Position numbers and translations under genes: made by a program
From: Chrysopilus asiliformis
Lineage: Eukaryota; Arthropoda; Insecta; Diptera; Rhagionidae
Length of the DNA stretch: 64,000 bases
Direction: 5' to 3'
Assembly: GCA_964034945.1 (NCBI GenBank)
Contig: OZ035961.1
Span: forward strand, 16,817,243 to 16,881,242
Part shown: positions 48,685-60,900 of the stretch, one piece after another
Layout of the letters: each line of letters starts with the position of its first letter
How positions within the stretch are numbered: the stretch's first letter is position 1
The notes under the pieces: generated by a model
Told to the model about the DNA's origin: nothing
The model's database searches: none
Seen by the model: only the letters and a program-made list of their open reading frames with translations

Positions 48685-48932
48685 TGAGGCTTTAAAAGCT
48701 AGAGTGGACCAACCCACATGTCGAAATCGTGAAATTATTTGTGTTTGAATCACTATTGCGAGTGAGTTTCTAGATAAAAATGTTTGGATGCACAAAAGAA
48801 CATTTCAACATTGAGTAATAAAGTCCACACAAATTTTTTTTCCAAAAATTTACAGTCAATAATAGTACAAAAGTGAAAAAGCTTCAAAAACTCGATTATG
48901 TGGGTTGGTCCACTCTAGCTTTTAACGCCTTA
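48685..48932. mobile_element. TA-type MITE, TGAGGCGTTAAAAGC family, copy 2
   Basis: It is nearly identical to 17040-17287 in reverse orientation. The ends are slightly mutated (tgaggctttaaaagc). Confidence 0.75.
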
Positions 48933-49159
48933 TTTAATATACTATCCTACTGAGTCCTACTGAGTCCTACTGACAGTCTGTTAACTGCAATTAGAACATT
49001 CTATTAGGCCAGTTAGAACAGTTTCCTTCACTAGATTAAAACCGTCTGTAAGCATTTTTTTCAATTTATTAAAACAACTAAGAGGTATTTTTTTATACCT
49101 CAGACGTTTTTTACTTACATTAAACGATTTCAATTATTTTGTGAATTATTTGTAACAAT

Positions 49160-49868
49160 AATCAAAGTTTTAAAGTTTTTCGCGATCGGTTTTCATCTTG
49201 GTGCTCCTTTTGACACGTCCGATTGCCTCTTCTCTAGATTATATTGTCTCTAGTTTTAAAACCATAACAAAAGCTATAATTGCCAATCTGGCAATCATTG
49301 GAGACCCGTATGGTGATATTCGTATCAAAATTCGAACAGTTGTACCAAAATTCCACTTTGAAGTCAAACTTTCCAATAAGATTTTTTAAAATTTATTCCA
49401 ATCGGATTTTCATGTATGGGAGTTTTATGTAGAATCATATCCTAAATAACTTTTGTTCTTGCACTTTTTTGATAAGATGCACCGTTTTTGAGATATTCAC
49501 AAAAACCGTTTTCGTTCGTATGGGGGGTACCCCCCCTAATGGTCCATTTTTGCCCATTAACGAACTTAGCCTCGCATTTTACGAAAAACGGATCTGCGCA
49601 AAATTTCAAGTCTCTAGCTCAATCCGTGCGCCCGCAATCCGCGCCACAGACAGACGGACAGACGAACGGACAGACGGACGGACAGACGGACAGACGGACA
49701 GACGGACAGACAGACGGACAGACGGACGGACATGCAAAATTCAACTTTTTTTTATCATTCTAAACACACTGGTGTAATTCATTTTTTTGTGCGATGACGG
49801 GATCTTGGCGTTACAAACGGTAAGGCAAAGTTAATATACCCTTTGGTTTCACCATACGGGTATAAAAA
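49160..49868 (+). repeat. Dispersed repeat, longest copy (GACGGACA family)
   Basis: It has all family landmarks in order: ataattgccaatc, ttccaatcggatttt, a C-rich ggtacccccc stretch, ttaacgaacttagcctcgca, cgcccgcaatccgcgcc, a GACGGACAGACG tract, gatgacgggatcttggcg, and the caccatacgggtataaaa end. No coding capacity. It could be a non-autonomous retroposon, but I do not recognise it. Confidence 0.6.
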
Positions 49869-50111
49869 TGATCGATTGAGCTCTCAGATATAGATCTCTA
49901 GTTAACGTGTTTTCTGCTTGTGATCAATGGGTTCGCACCCTTAAGGTAATCTGTGGTAATTTATTTCATGTTTTGACGTTTTTTTGTCATTGGTAAAAAT
50001 CTAGAAAATAGTGAACCCAAAAATATTGAATTGAAAAAAAATGTGCACAGAAGAGAAAATTGGGGTTTTTAGGTTTTTGCCCAAACCTACGTTGATATAG
50101 TTTTAGATTGA

Positions 50112-50191
50112 AGAAAAAATCATTAAAAAAATCATTAGAAAAAATCATTAGAAAAAATCATTAGAAAAAATCGTTAGAAAAAATCATTAGC
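50112..50191. repeat. 13-bp tandem repeat
   Basis: About six units of cattagaaaaaat with small variations, just downstream (3') of APN-7. Confidence 0.75.
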
Positions 50192-50205
50192 AAAATTCTC
50201 AAACT

Positions 50206-50261
50206 AAGCGAAGGAAAATAACCTTTATATATTGATATATAAAGGTTATTTTCCTTCGCTT
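50206..50261. repeat. Perfect 27-bp inverted repeat with 2-nt loop
   Basis: Two arms beginning aagcgaaggaaaataacc match without mismatch around a central tg. It lies about 180 bases past the stop codon of APN-7. Confidence 0.85.
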
Positions 50262-50441
50262 CGGTTCTTCAAAATACAAAAATTTATTCACTAGAAAAAA
50301 ATGAAAACAGCAAATCATAAAAACATTAACGATTTTTTAACAAGTAATTTTATTGTGTTAATTAATAGTTTTAAATATTTGTTTTCTACCTAACATAACA
50401 TACGTAAAGAATTAATTACAGTACAATATTAAATATTTATT

Positions 50442-53400
50442 TTAAATAGTAAACATATTTTGTAGATATTCTCTTATTTTAGGAGAATGTTTCTCGATCC
50501 AAGAAACGGAAGTCTTAGCGATATTATTAATCTCTTGATTTTTTTCAGTATCATCTTCATCCAAATAATTACGCGTTAGCTCTTTCAATTTTTCTAATTG
50601 TTCATCAGTGGTTATCACTTCTGCTAAGCATTCAAGGATGTATTCCATGTCCTCTTTATCTTCAGTCCTACAAAATAAACTGTCAATAATTAAGTTTACT
50701 TGGAATCACTTATTCTGAATCTGGCAGTGGTTTGGGTAAATTAGGTAAAGTTTTTAAAATATTTTGTGTGGTAAGCTGACCAAACTTCCCGTAACCCAAA
50801 CGTCCCGGATTTACGCATGTGGTCTTTGTATCCCGGAACCCAAATTTTCGTCCCGGGTTATTAAATTTAGTGTAACAATTTAGTAATGTAGTAAATACCG
50901 GAAAAAATATCACCATATATGCAAAAAATGCTCTACTTTGGTTGGAAGTTGCAGTAAATTACGTGTTTTAGCCTGCGGCGCGTTTTTTCAATGCTTTCCC
51001 ACAAATTCAGAGATGCCAAATCACCCAGAACCAACTCTAATATCGAGTACATTAAATCGAGTATCAGCCAGTGTATTTTACAACTAACCTATTATCCAGA
51101 GCCATAAAGTTTTCCACAACGAATTCAAAATAAACATCTTTCATGATGGGCGATTCTATCATAGTGTAAATTGCAAATGCTGGATCTTCAAAATTCTCAA
51201 TGACGTGTTGTAAGAAATCCCGAAGATAATTTTCATCTCGGACGCATGTCAATGACATTATTAAATCCAAACTGACCGCACCCTTTAATATTTCAAAAAG
51301 TTTATCCCAATATGCAGAGGAATTTGTCTGGACCGCTGCACACATTTGGTATCGTGGAATCATGCTTTCACCGTCCCAATCTTCCATTACTTTTAAGGAG
51401 TCATTTATGCAGTCCTCGACACCACTTCGGCATGCGGAAATCTTAATTGATTCTCGAAATTCCATCTCCATACGATTTCTAAGCTCGTCATCAGATAAAT
51501 TAAGCACTTCCTTGTATGCGTTAACCAAAATCGAGCCTAAATATTTCTCAAAATATCTAATTGTCACTCCGTCTAATTTATCAATAAATTCTGTAAAATA
51601 TTTAAGAGCAGGCGTCCATGGTAAATAATCGTTCTCATTTTTTAGATATTCTAAAACCTCCAAAACTATGTCAAAACCGAGGTAAGAATTTTCTCCCAAT
51701 ACTAGAATGTCATCAACGATTTGAGCTCGATTTATGACATTGATTTCACTAAAATTTTCCGCCTTCAATGCGTTTCCTATTTTCCTCCAAGTGTTTTCAT
51801 CGTAGCTCACCCGATAGTAGCCAGTTTGATGCACATTTCCAATGATCCATTTTAGGGGTGAATTTTTACTTCCATTTCGAACCGTAATCGATTCTCTGCT
51901 TGAACTAAGATAAAATCTAGGTCTTGTTTCTTCTATGCCTTCATTTACCATATAAGTTATTGGAATAATCCAGGTTTTCTCAGTTTTATCATCAGTTAAA
52001 TCCATGCCAGATTGAAGTTTGAATTCTTCCTGTTTCACAGAGATTTCGTTTCCCGGGGAAATTTCGAATGTCACAAGCGGATAACCTGTTTGTTTGGTCC
52101 ATTTTTCGAAAAAATCCGTTAAATTTAAATTCTTGTCTGAGAAAAATACTTCCATTGCATTTTGGAAATCACTAATTGTCACCGTTTTATACATACTAAA
52201 CAATGAAAACATAATTTTAAAAAATTACTCATATGAAAATTTCAAAATTTGCAAAACTTACTGTCGTTTTAAATATAGCTGAATAGTTCTTTTAAACTTG
52301 TTAGGTCCCATCATGTATGAAACCATTCTAATAATTGAAGCTCCTTTTTGATACGAAATTTCTGAAAACATTTTCAAACAATCTTCAGAGCTTTCAACAG
52401 TGACATCATGTAAAGGATGCGAATTTTTCGCTAAATCTTTTTCGAAGACTGCTTGCATTACAAGGACTGGGAATGATTTCTCCAACTCCATGTGTGGCAT
52501 TAACTGAAAAAATTCCAATTATTTTCAATGATTTTTTATTGAAATAATTTTTTTGAAATTAAAAATTTATAGCACAAAAAATTTATAGCACAAAAAATTT
52601 ATGGCACAAAAAATTTATAGCACAAAAAATTTATAGCATTAATGACGGTGGTATCTGGTGGTGATTTCACATTTCTATGGGGAAAGGGTAAGGATTTGTC
52701 TGACTGTATTTTAAAGTATGGACGAGTTATGTAAAATCATATTCTAAAGACGTTTTTTACTTATAGATTTTTCGATAAAACTCACCGTTTTCGAGAAAAT
52801 TGCAAAAACTATTTCATTTGTAGGGAGAGGGGGAAAGAATGATCCGATATTGCCTATTCAAGAAATTAGCCTCACTTTTTATGCGAATCTTATCGGTATA
52901 AAATTTCAAATTTCTCGCTTAATTACTTCCAGAGTTTTAGTGTTTACGGACGGGAATCGAATTTTATTGTCATCACAATCGCCCTGGTGTGGTATATTAT
53001 TGTGTCCGAGAATTGGTTCCATGGGTTACAAATGGTATACTATATCTAATGCAATGAAACCTCGCATGTGACCAGGTAATTTTTCCGGCTTATTCAAGGT
53101 CCGAATTATAGAGATTTCGCTTGTACACTTTTAGATCTATCTCTTACGTAGTAGATAAAAATCGTGAAAAAGGATTCAAATAGTCTGACGAGGGGAAAGG
53201 ACTGACGATTCAAAATTTCAATTTTCTCACCTGATTTGTAATAAAGTATTGAAAATATGTGGCAAATCCTTCATTTACCCATACATGTCCCCACCATTGA
53301 GTCGTGACTAAATTACCAAACCACATGTGACTCAATTCATGTGCAATTGATGTTAATATACTCTCATTAGTGTCCAACTCATTATCAGGATCACTTAGAA

Positions 53401-55995
53401 GTACATATTCTCTAAAATAACAAAAAATGTCCATAGAAATGATTTCTTATTCAAATATCTGAACAAAAAAACTTACTTGAAAAATATCAAACCCCAATTT
53501 TCCATAGCTCCTGTTGGAAAATCGGGTATCCCAGCAAGGTGCAATTTTGTTTGTCCCGAATATTTGTAGGGAATATCGGTAAACTCTTCCAGTAATTCCA
53601 GCAGTTTTGGGGAATTTTCAAGCGCAAAATCTGTGTGTTCCAAATCGGCATTTTGATAAAGAATAGATATTGTGTCGTTATCGTCCAGTTTCCGTTCTTC
53701 ATAATCCGTGATAAAAAGTGCAATCAAATATGTTGACATTGTTGGTGTTGTGTCGTACATTGTTCCCAGATGATAGCTGATGTTTTCGGTATTGGTATAT
53801 GCCTTGTATCCTTCTTCCACATAAAGTAAAATGTTAAATTTAGCTTTAAATCTTGGTTCATCAAAGCACGGAAACAGTTTCCGTGCATTTGTGGGCTCTA
53901 AATGCGTAACAGCCATCCATCTGATTTACAAAAATAAAATGGTTTTTTAATAAAAAATTGCTTCCACCAAATGTGTGTTACAAAATATATAGTTTTTCAT
54001 TTTTAATATCCAAAATTCAAAATTCGAAACAGGTCACTAAAAAACGTTGCAAATCGGTCACTTTTTGACCAGTCGGTAAGTTGTAGCTATTTTTCTGTAT
54101 TTTATTCTGTTTTTTTTATAATTAATTTTACAAATTAAAGAGTCTCTGCGAAAACGGTTGCACACAATTTTTTTTGTAAATATAGTAAAAAAAACTGCGC
54201 AAAACCGGTTGCATCAACGTTACTGTGACGTCGCTGCAAGCAATTTGCAGCTCAATATATTTTGCAATCCAAGTTTTGATAAATTTTTATTCGCATAACC
54301 GATATGTACCCAAATAGCATCGAAAAGTACGGGAACATGAGATTTGTTCTTTGCGGCTTTAAAATGCAGCAATTTACGCAATCGGGGCTAAAAATTTACA
54401 CCTATAATTCACATCCGCGTAAAAGAAGCGAAAGAAGTGACGAGCGCGTCGCACCGATTAATAATGCGTCTGCAAAGCCACAATTGCTTTAGTGGGGAAA
54501 TTGGTGACCCACGGTTCATCTTTGGGGCAACATTCGCTTCATGAAAATTCCTGCAGCGATAGAGCAGCATTTGATGGTTTTCGGGTCGAAATAGTCTGCC
54601 ACTAAAGTTTCATTAAAGCCCCCCGTCTGAGAAACACAAAAAAAAATTGATGCCTTCAGCCGCCATATTTCTCACTGACATTTGATGGAAACGATTTCGT
54701 TTCGAGAATTAAATTTCTTATTTCAGGCGAATGACTGAAGGATATTGCATAAAAAGTGGATAGCATACATTTTTGAAACAGCATAATTTTATTGGCATCA
54801 AAATTTCATTGCAAAAGAAAAAAAAAATTTACCGATAAAATAAAATTAAAGAAATTTTTGATTAAAAACAAAATAATTCGATGGCCCATTAAAATCTGTT
54901 TAAATTTCAGATCCAATATTGTCGAAAAATTTTAATGGCAATTAAAATCACGACATGCAACCGGAAGAAAAGTCCATTATAAAATAACACTCCACAAAAG
55001 TTTCCATTAATTTGTCGCCATTAGATTTTTCTCGTTCGTCTTCTGCTTACGTTTTTATTTGTTCATCTCTGTTTACTAGCAAGCATTCGAGGGAGAAAGA
55101 AAACCCGCTCGATGATTTGTGTAATTGTGTGATATAATGCCGTCAGATGACGCTCGCGCATGTGGCAACTAATTACGTCCCTGTCGTTATAATTGCGGCG
55201 CCGCAAACCGCTGAAAAGTGTTCCCCACTATGGGTCTCGTTGCGCGTCTCGTTGGCACAACTAGATACGTATTTGCGACATAAATTGCTTATCGCCGCGA
55301 CTTGCATGGTGACGAAATATGGGGATAAACACCATAATTGCTGCTTAAAATGCTATTTGGGTAACCATTTAATGTTACTTGGGTTGTGATTCATTTCAGT
55401 TTATATAAAGAAATTTTGTTCATGTATGAAGCCGTTGAGCGAAAAATAGCTTTATTAAATTTCTTATTGTCAAAAAAAAACATCTTAAATATGAAAAAAA
55501 TACATACACGGTTTCATTTTGATCATTTTCATAGCTGGTACGCCAAAATCCTCGTGGTTCTTCCGAAATGTTGCCAGTATAATTTATATCTAAAACATAC
55601 GGAACATCGGGCTCCATATATTCACTTAAATGTACCGTCATCATTTCTGTTTCATCTTGAAAACTAAATTTTGCATTTATGATTGTATGGCCACTAAATT
55701 TTCCCTCTTCGTGAAAGTTCACTGTTTTGATTTCTAAGTCCTTAGAATGAAGTGTTATATGTTGAACATATTTTTTCTGGGTTTTTAAACTTATTTGAAC
55801 ATCACCGTCAAATGTGAACTGCCTTTCATCCTCATCTAACAAATAAGGTTTTATTGCAATAGTATATAAAGACGGCTCTACATCATGATTAAGTCTGTAA
55901 TTCAGTTTATTTTCATTCGACTTGTGGCAAGAATATTGGGCCATCACCCAAAATATTATGTAACCGTAAATATACATTAAAATATCGAAAATCAT
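50442..55995 (-). CDS. APN-7: M1 aminopeptidase N-like, complete
   Basis: Exons: 55508-55995, 53477-53920, 53231-53411, 52262-52503, 51089-52195, 50442-50667. The sum is 2688 nt, coding 895 residues, the shortest complete copy. The intron that in the other genes separates the PCFDEP exon from the GAMEN exon is absent: both are in one 444-nt exon. It has a hydrophobic N-terminus, [27 protein letters not shown] with VNEGFA, and ISYQKG. It is predicted active. No hydrophobic tail follows the last helices, so it is likely secreted. Intron 1 is 1.6 kb. AATAAA overlaps the stop region (50436-50441). Confidence 0.92.
52561..52638. repeat. 16-bp tandem repeat
   Basis: Nearly five units of aaaaaatttatagcac in intron 3 of APN-7, followed by a partial copy of the dispersed repeat (about 52640-52990). 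Confidence 0.8.
52640..52990 (+). repeat. Dispersed repeat copy (GACGGACA family), partial
   Basis: It has tatgtaaaatcatattcta, aaaaactatttcatttgtag and gatccgatattgcc phrases shared with the family. The tract has decayed to a single ggacggg. It lies in intron 3 of APN-7. Confidence 0.45.
54300..55375. repeat. Possible large inverted-repeat element in APN-7 intron 1
   Basis: The left edge gtacccaaatagcat and the right edge atgctatttgggtaac are inverted, with further weaker matches inward (gcagcaattt). No target duplication or coding frame was recognised. Class unknown. Confidence 0.4.
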
Positions 55996-56339
55996 AATAA
56001 AACTTAAAAAAAAAATTTATTCAACGTTGTCAAGAATTTATTAGCAAGTTGAGACGAACGACACGCTTAATAAAAGATATAAAACTGTGAAAGAATTTAA
56101 AAATTTATCAAAACCAAGTTAAGCTGCATATCATAATAAGTAGTGAATCATATGTGAAAAAGACGTGATTTCGATTATTAAAACTAAAAACAAATCACCA
56201 CAGTAGACATATATAAAATGTTTTTTAGAATGCTTATCGGCATTTCATTTTAATTTCTTTTTTATTTCTGAATATTTTATAATACTAAAACCGTGCTGTT
56301 TTTCAATTATTGTCGTATTCTCGGGAATTAGTGGCATTT

Positions 56340-56697
56340 TTTTTATAGTTGTAAAAACTACAATATTTGGAAGTATCGCATGGGAAACATGCCCTCCCCC
56401 CTCCCCTTCACCATCCTAATGGTCAATTTTTGCCCATTAACGAACTTAGCCTCGCATTTTACGAAAAACGGATCTGCACCAAATTTCATGTCTGTAGCTC
56501 AATCCGTGCGCCCGCAATCCGCGCCACAGACGGACAGACAGACGGACGGACAGACGGACGGACGGACATGCTAAATTCAACTTTGTTTATTTAAACACAA
56601 TGGTGTAATTCATTTTTGTGTGTGATGACGGGATCTTGTCGTTACAAACGGTAAGGCAAAGTTATTATACCCTTTGGTTTCACCATACGGGTATAAA
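56340..56697 (+). repeat. Dispersed repeat copy (GACGGACA family), right half
   Basis: It is almost identical to 49540-49868: ttaacgaacttagcctcgca, cgcccgcaatccgcgcc, the GACGGACAGACG tract, gatgacgggatcttg, and the caccatacgggtataaaa end. Confidence 0.65.
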
Positions 56698-57229
56698 AAA
56701 ACCTACGAGGGTCAACTCCTTACAGAATTACGGCGTGCGGTTCTCACCCTACCCATAGGCAATGCTGCTTTCGAAAAAACTGTTTTCTTTTTTTCCCCTC
56801 TCCAAATATTTTTTGAATTGTTGAAAGAATTTGAATCCGGTTTTTACCATTATAAGAGCATCCTTCAAGGAAATTTTTAGATCACTAAAATTTACCCCAC
56901 CAGTTTTGCTGCAAGTCGTACACATCTGCAGACTAATACCTCTAGAAGACGAAATGTTTAGAAATTTATTTTCGGGAAGATGTTTAGAAATTTATTTTCG
57001 GGATTTAGGAATTTTCGTTAATGAGGGCATGTTGACTACTCGTAATAATATTTTTTTGTTGGAAAAGTTAATTATTCTTTATTTTATTAAAATTTATTTA
57101 AATACTATAGTTTCACAATGAAAATATAAATAAAATACCCAAGTGGACATTTTCTTGAAATTTGTTCGGAGCTGTATGAATATCAATAGTATTTTGATAT
57201 ATTTTCTACGCACTATAATTAAATAATTC

Positions 57230-57520
57230 ATGTTAAGAAATATTTACCTCCTTTATGAAATAATTCATTGCACATTTCATATCCATTGTAGAGTGATGTA
57301 ATAATATTTTAAAGCTCATGAAAAGTTGCGACAGAACTTTAAAGCAAGAACATAAAAGTTTCATTAGTATAGAAATTTCCAGTGAATTTTTTATAGAAAT
57401 TTGAGGTAAAATCCATAGAGAAATTCCGCACAGCAAAAATTTAAAATATATAGATAAAGAATATTTTTCTATGTATGTTAATGTTTCGAAATTGATTTTT
57501 TTAGGATTATAATTCACACA
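57230..57520 (-). pseudogene. Unrecognised membrane-protein-like fragment
   Basis: The minus strand is open for about 95 codons with two hydrophobic stretches (IYFKFLLCGISLWILPQI and a later LLCSCFKVLSQLFMSF) and ends at a plausible donor (aaggag before GTAAAT). There is no ATG at the start of the open frame. The layout faintly recalls the first transmembrane exon of insect odorant receptors, but there is no diagnostic motif and the following sequence soon hits stops. It is either a relic or chance. Confidence 0.2.
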
Positions 57521-57976
57521 ACCAACAATTTTTCAAGAAAAATATAACTCCGCACGATTCACAAACATTAATATGAATTGATCAGAGTTTGGAACATTTG
57601 CATATCGTTGCTGGCCGAAACAAGGTAAAACTTCACATGGCAGATGTATGGGAAAAACAGAAAAAGTAAACGGTATGAAACATTTTACGAAAAGAAGAAA
57701 ATGCGTTTTAATAAATTATAGCAAAGATTCGAACTTCAAGTTAAGTAAATATTAAAACCAAGCTTAAAATTAAGCAAAGCTTCACACCAAACCAATTTTC
57801 AGCTTTCCATTTATGACGTCACTGATTTTGTATGAATAATTTCATATCTATTTTCAGTGTGAAGTTGTTCGTCTGTGACAGAATTTTTTGACCAGTTTCG
57901 CATGATTTTTTCCTCATGAATTTCCGCAGATTCGTCCACTTGGGTACATGTAAAATGAAAATTTCAATAACAACTT

Positions 57977-60900
57977 TTAAAACAAAATTGTATAAAAAAT
58001 AAGTTCTAAACATATAAGAAAAATGGTGAGATTTTTCACATTTCCTCCATCATTATTAACGAAATTTCTTTCACGTAAAACACCAGTGATTTTAGGAATA
58101 TTATTCTTTGCCCATTCAATGTTCAATTCAGCTTCTAGAAGTGCATTTTTCAAAGCAAATGATTCATTGTCTTCCAAGATGTTGGCTTCACTATCAAGCA
58201 ATTTTTTCATTTGATTGTAGTTATTTTCAAGCGAAATTAATCCAATCAGCTTTACAAGGGTTTTTATGAGATTATTTCCAGTTCTATAATAGAAATTTAT
58301 CGTGAGATTGGAAAATATTTTATAATAAAAAATTACTAACGCTTCATAGAGTTGATTAAAGTTCTCCATAATAAAATTGCATACGATGTCTTTGTTAATA
58401 AAAGGTGTATCGATAATTAAGCCTATAATATCGGCACTTGAATCAATTGTGTCATTATTCAATATTTTATTCAATGTTTGTTTTAGCTTATTCTCATCGG
58501 TGACACAGGCTTGGGAAATAATGTCCGGAGTTGTAGCTGAATTTAAATCCCAAAAAGCTTCGGAATTTTCTTTTACTGCAACGCATTTGGCTCCAATGTA
58601 CATTACCGGCAGTATTTTGGCGTTTTTCATATCCTCCGTAATCCTTAAAGCCTCCTGAATGCAATCTTCCTGACCGAAATTACAAGCGAAACCTTGCAAT
58701 TGTGTTTTAAAAATGAATTCAATGTAATTCAAGTAGTCAGTAACAATTAATTTGTTTTGCATTGTAATGTAGCAATTTGCGACTAATTTCTGGACGTATT
58801 TGGAGAATGATGAATAATAACTCCCTCTAAGCCGGTGAGCTAAAAAGTTGAAACCTTTGAATGCAACAATCCACGGTAAGTACTCCACTTCAGATTCTAG
58901 ATATTCAAGTACTTTAAAAATAGTCTCATAATCCAGAAGGCCACTCCGTCCTAAATTAAAGAGATCATCAATGATTTGAGCTCGATTGATTTCATGGAGG
59001 CCTCCATAGTTTGTTTCCTTCAAGACCTCTCCAATTTTTAACCAACTTTTTAAATCATAATTAACGCGGTAATAGCCAGTCTGTTGGACATTCACAACCA
59101 CCCATTCCGTCGGGTTATCTAAAGTAATTAAGCGAGTTTCATTCTTGCCCAAAAAGAATTTCGGTTTGGTGTTTGTAAAATCCCGATTTAAACTTGTCGC
59201 GTATGTGATTGGAATTATCCACTCATGCATCGAATATAAATCGGTATTATTTGATAGCAAAAAACGTTGTTGGCTCAATGTAAATGATTTTCCATCGTCA
59301 TTCAAAATTATTGTGACGACTGGGTAGCCCTCCTGTTCAGTCCAATCGATGAAAATATTTTTTAGATTCTGATGAGGAACACGCCATTCCCGCAGGAAGG
59401 AAAACAAAAGATTGCCAGGTGATACGGCCTTATATTTACTAGAAGAAAAAAAAAATGATTTGAAATTTTCATTTTTAATTGATTTTCTTACTTCTCCCTA
59501 AGGTAGTGCTTTATGGCCCGTTTGAAACTATATTCGCCAAGCATATGTAGAAACATTCGAGTTATAGCTCCGCCCTTTTGATATGACAAATCATCAAATA
59601 TTCGTTTGCTTTCTTCAGGTGAATGAACACTTCTGTCTGTCAATGGATGTGTCAAAGGCCTCACATCGAGTTCAAAAGCAGTGTGCAGACCGACAAAAAT
59701 GAATTCCTTAATTGGCTCCCATTCTGGGTGTAGCTAAAAAGTCAAGAAATGAGGCTCTATTAAAAACATAAACATTGAAAATAAGTTATAGTGCATCCAT
59801 TTGGAATGTCTTCGTATTGAGCTAGGCGAATCGTTATGTGGAAAATGAAACAATTATATATCATCACTTTAAATTTTTATCAAAATATACAATTTTAAAT
59901 ATTTCCTTGGAAATCCTAAACCATTAGTGAGAAAACTTGTTTTGCAATGTTTAGTGCATTTTGAACGTGCATAAGATTAGAAAATTTATTTTTGTTTTGT
60001 ACTTTTTTAGTCTTCAAATATATAATACTTGTGATTGCTTTTTCCGAGAAATTTGGGAAAAAGGATAATCACCTTATCTTGTATGCAACTTATGCAACTT
60101 CTGTAAGAACACGCGCCATAAAACTAAAAATGAAGGTCCTTACAGGGCATTAAGAAATATACAAGGATAAGAGGAGGTTCTGTAAGTATAACCTGTAAGG
60201 ATAAGGATAACGTAACCGGAGGTTTTCAGGGTCGATAAACTCGGTTTTGGGAGTCAAAAAGTCCGCAAGATTATCTCAAAAGCAAGGATATACCTATATA
60301 TTCGAAGACTAAAAAGTTTAGACCAGCGTGGTGAAAGACAGGCGTCACTTTGGAGTTTTAGTCATAGTGATCAAATACGAAATGACTAAAAAAGATAAAA
60401 TAAAAAAAAAATAAAGAAAAAAAATTAAAAAAAAGCTTTTATTTAAAAAAAAATGCTCAAGAAAAAAAAGTTTTTGGGCCTGTGTATCATAAATAAATGC
60501 GAGATAAAAGCATAAAAAATAAAATAAAGTAAATATTTATCTTGCTTTTATTTCTGATACATAGCGCCCAAAAAAAAACAGTTTTTTTTCTCTTAAGTGC
60601 ATTTTTTAAATAAAAGCTTTTTATACCCGTATGGTGATTTCCTTTATAATTGCGCCCAGGGCAGCAAAATGCAGCCCTAGAAAAGCAGCCTCCGGACACT
60701 TTAAAAAAAATCCCCGGACACCTTAAATAGAAGACAATATTTAGGAAAAAGGGGACCGGAAGGAAAACCTGCCTTAAATTGGCCTAACAATTGCTAGAGA
60801 AGTGCATCTCTATACTTTGTCGTTTGTGAGGTCGGACTTTGACGCAGTGAACTTTTAACTGTCACAAAATGTGGCCAAAAGAGCCGCGCCGCATCAGAAA

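Larger units (their letters stand above)
47155..50441. other. Intergenic region between APN-6 and APN-7
   Basis: This is the widest gap. From left to right it has the APN-6 upstream region with two minus-strand TCAGT motifs (47750-47754 and 47761-47765), which overlaps a hAT-type MITE. It then has a Helitron copy, a TA MITE, a full dispersed repeat copy, a 13-bp tandem repeat and a perfect palindrome. I see no gene. Confidence 0.6.
55996..57976. other. Intergenic region between APN-7 and APN-8
   Basis: It contains a dispersed repeat copy at 56340-56697 and a minus-strand open stretch at 57230-57520 (separate entry). A decayed trace at about 57600-57640 reads ttttaccttgtttcggccag on the minus strand, resembling the PCFDEP-coding region of the array genes. 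I see no intact gene. Confidence 0.5.

Noticed and set aside
49469..49777. Plus-strand frames with Asp-Arg-Arg-Thr runs
   Set aside because: They cross the GACGGACA tract of a dispersed repeat and recur at 56367-56594 in another repeat copy.
56831..57121. 96-codon plus-strand frame in the APN-7/APN-8 gap
   Set aside because: AT-rich with a local duplication (tgtttagaaatttattttcg twice) and no motif; it is likely chance.
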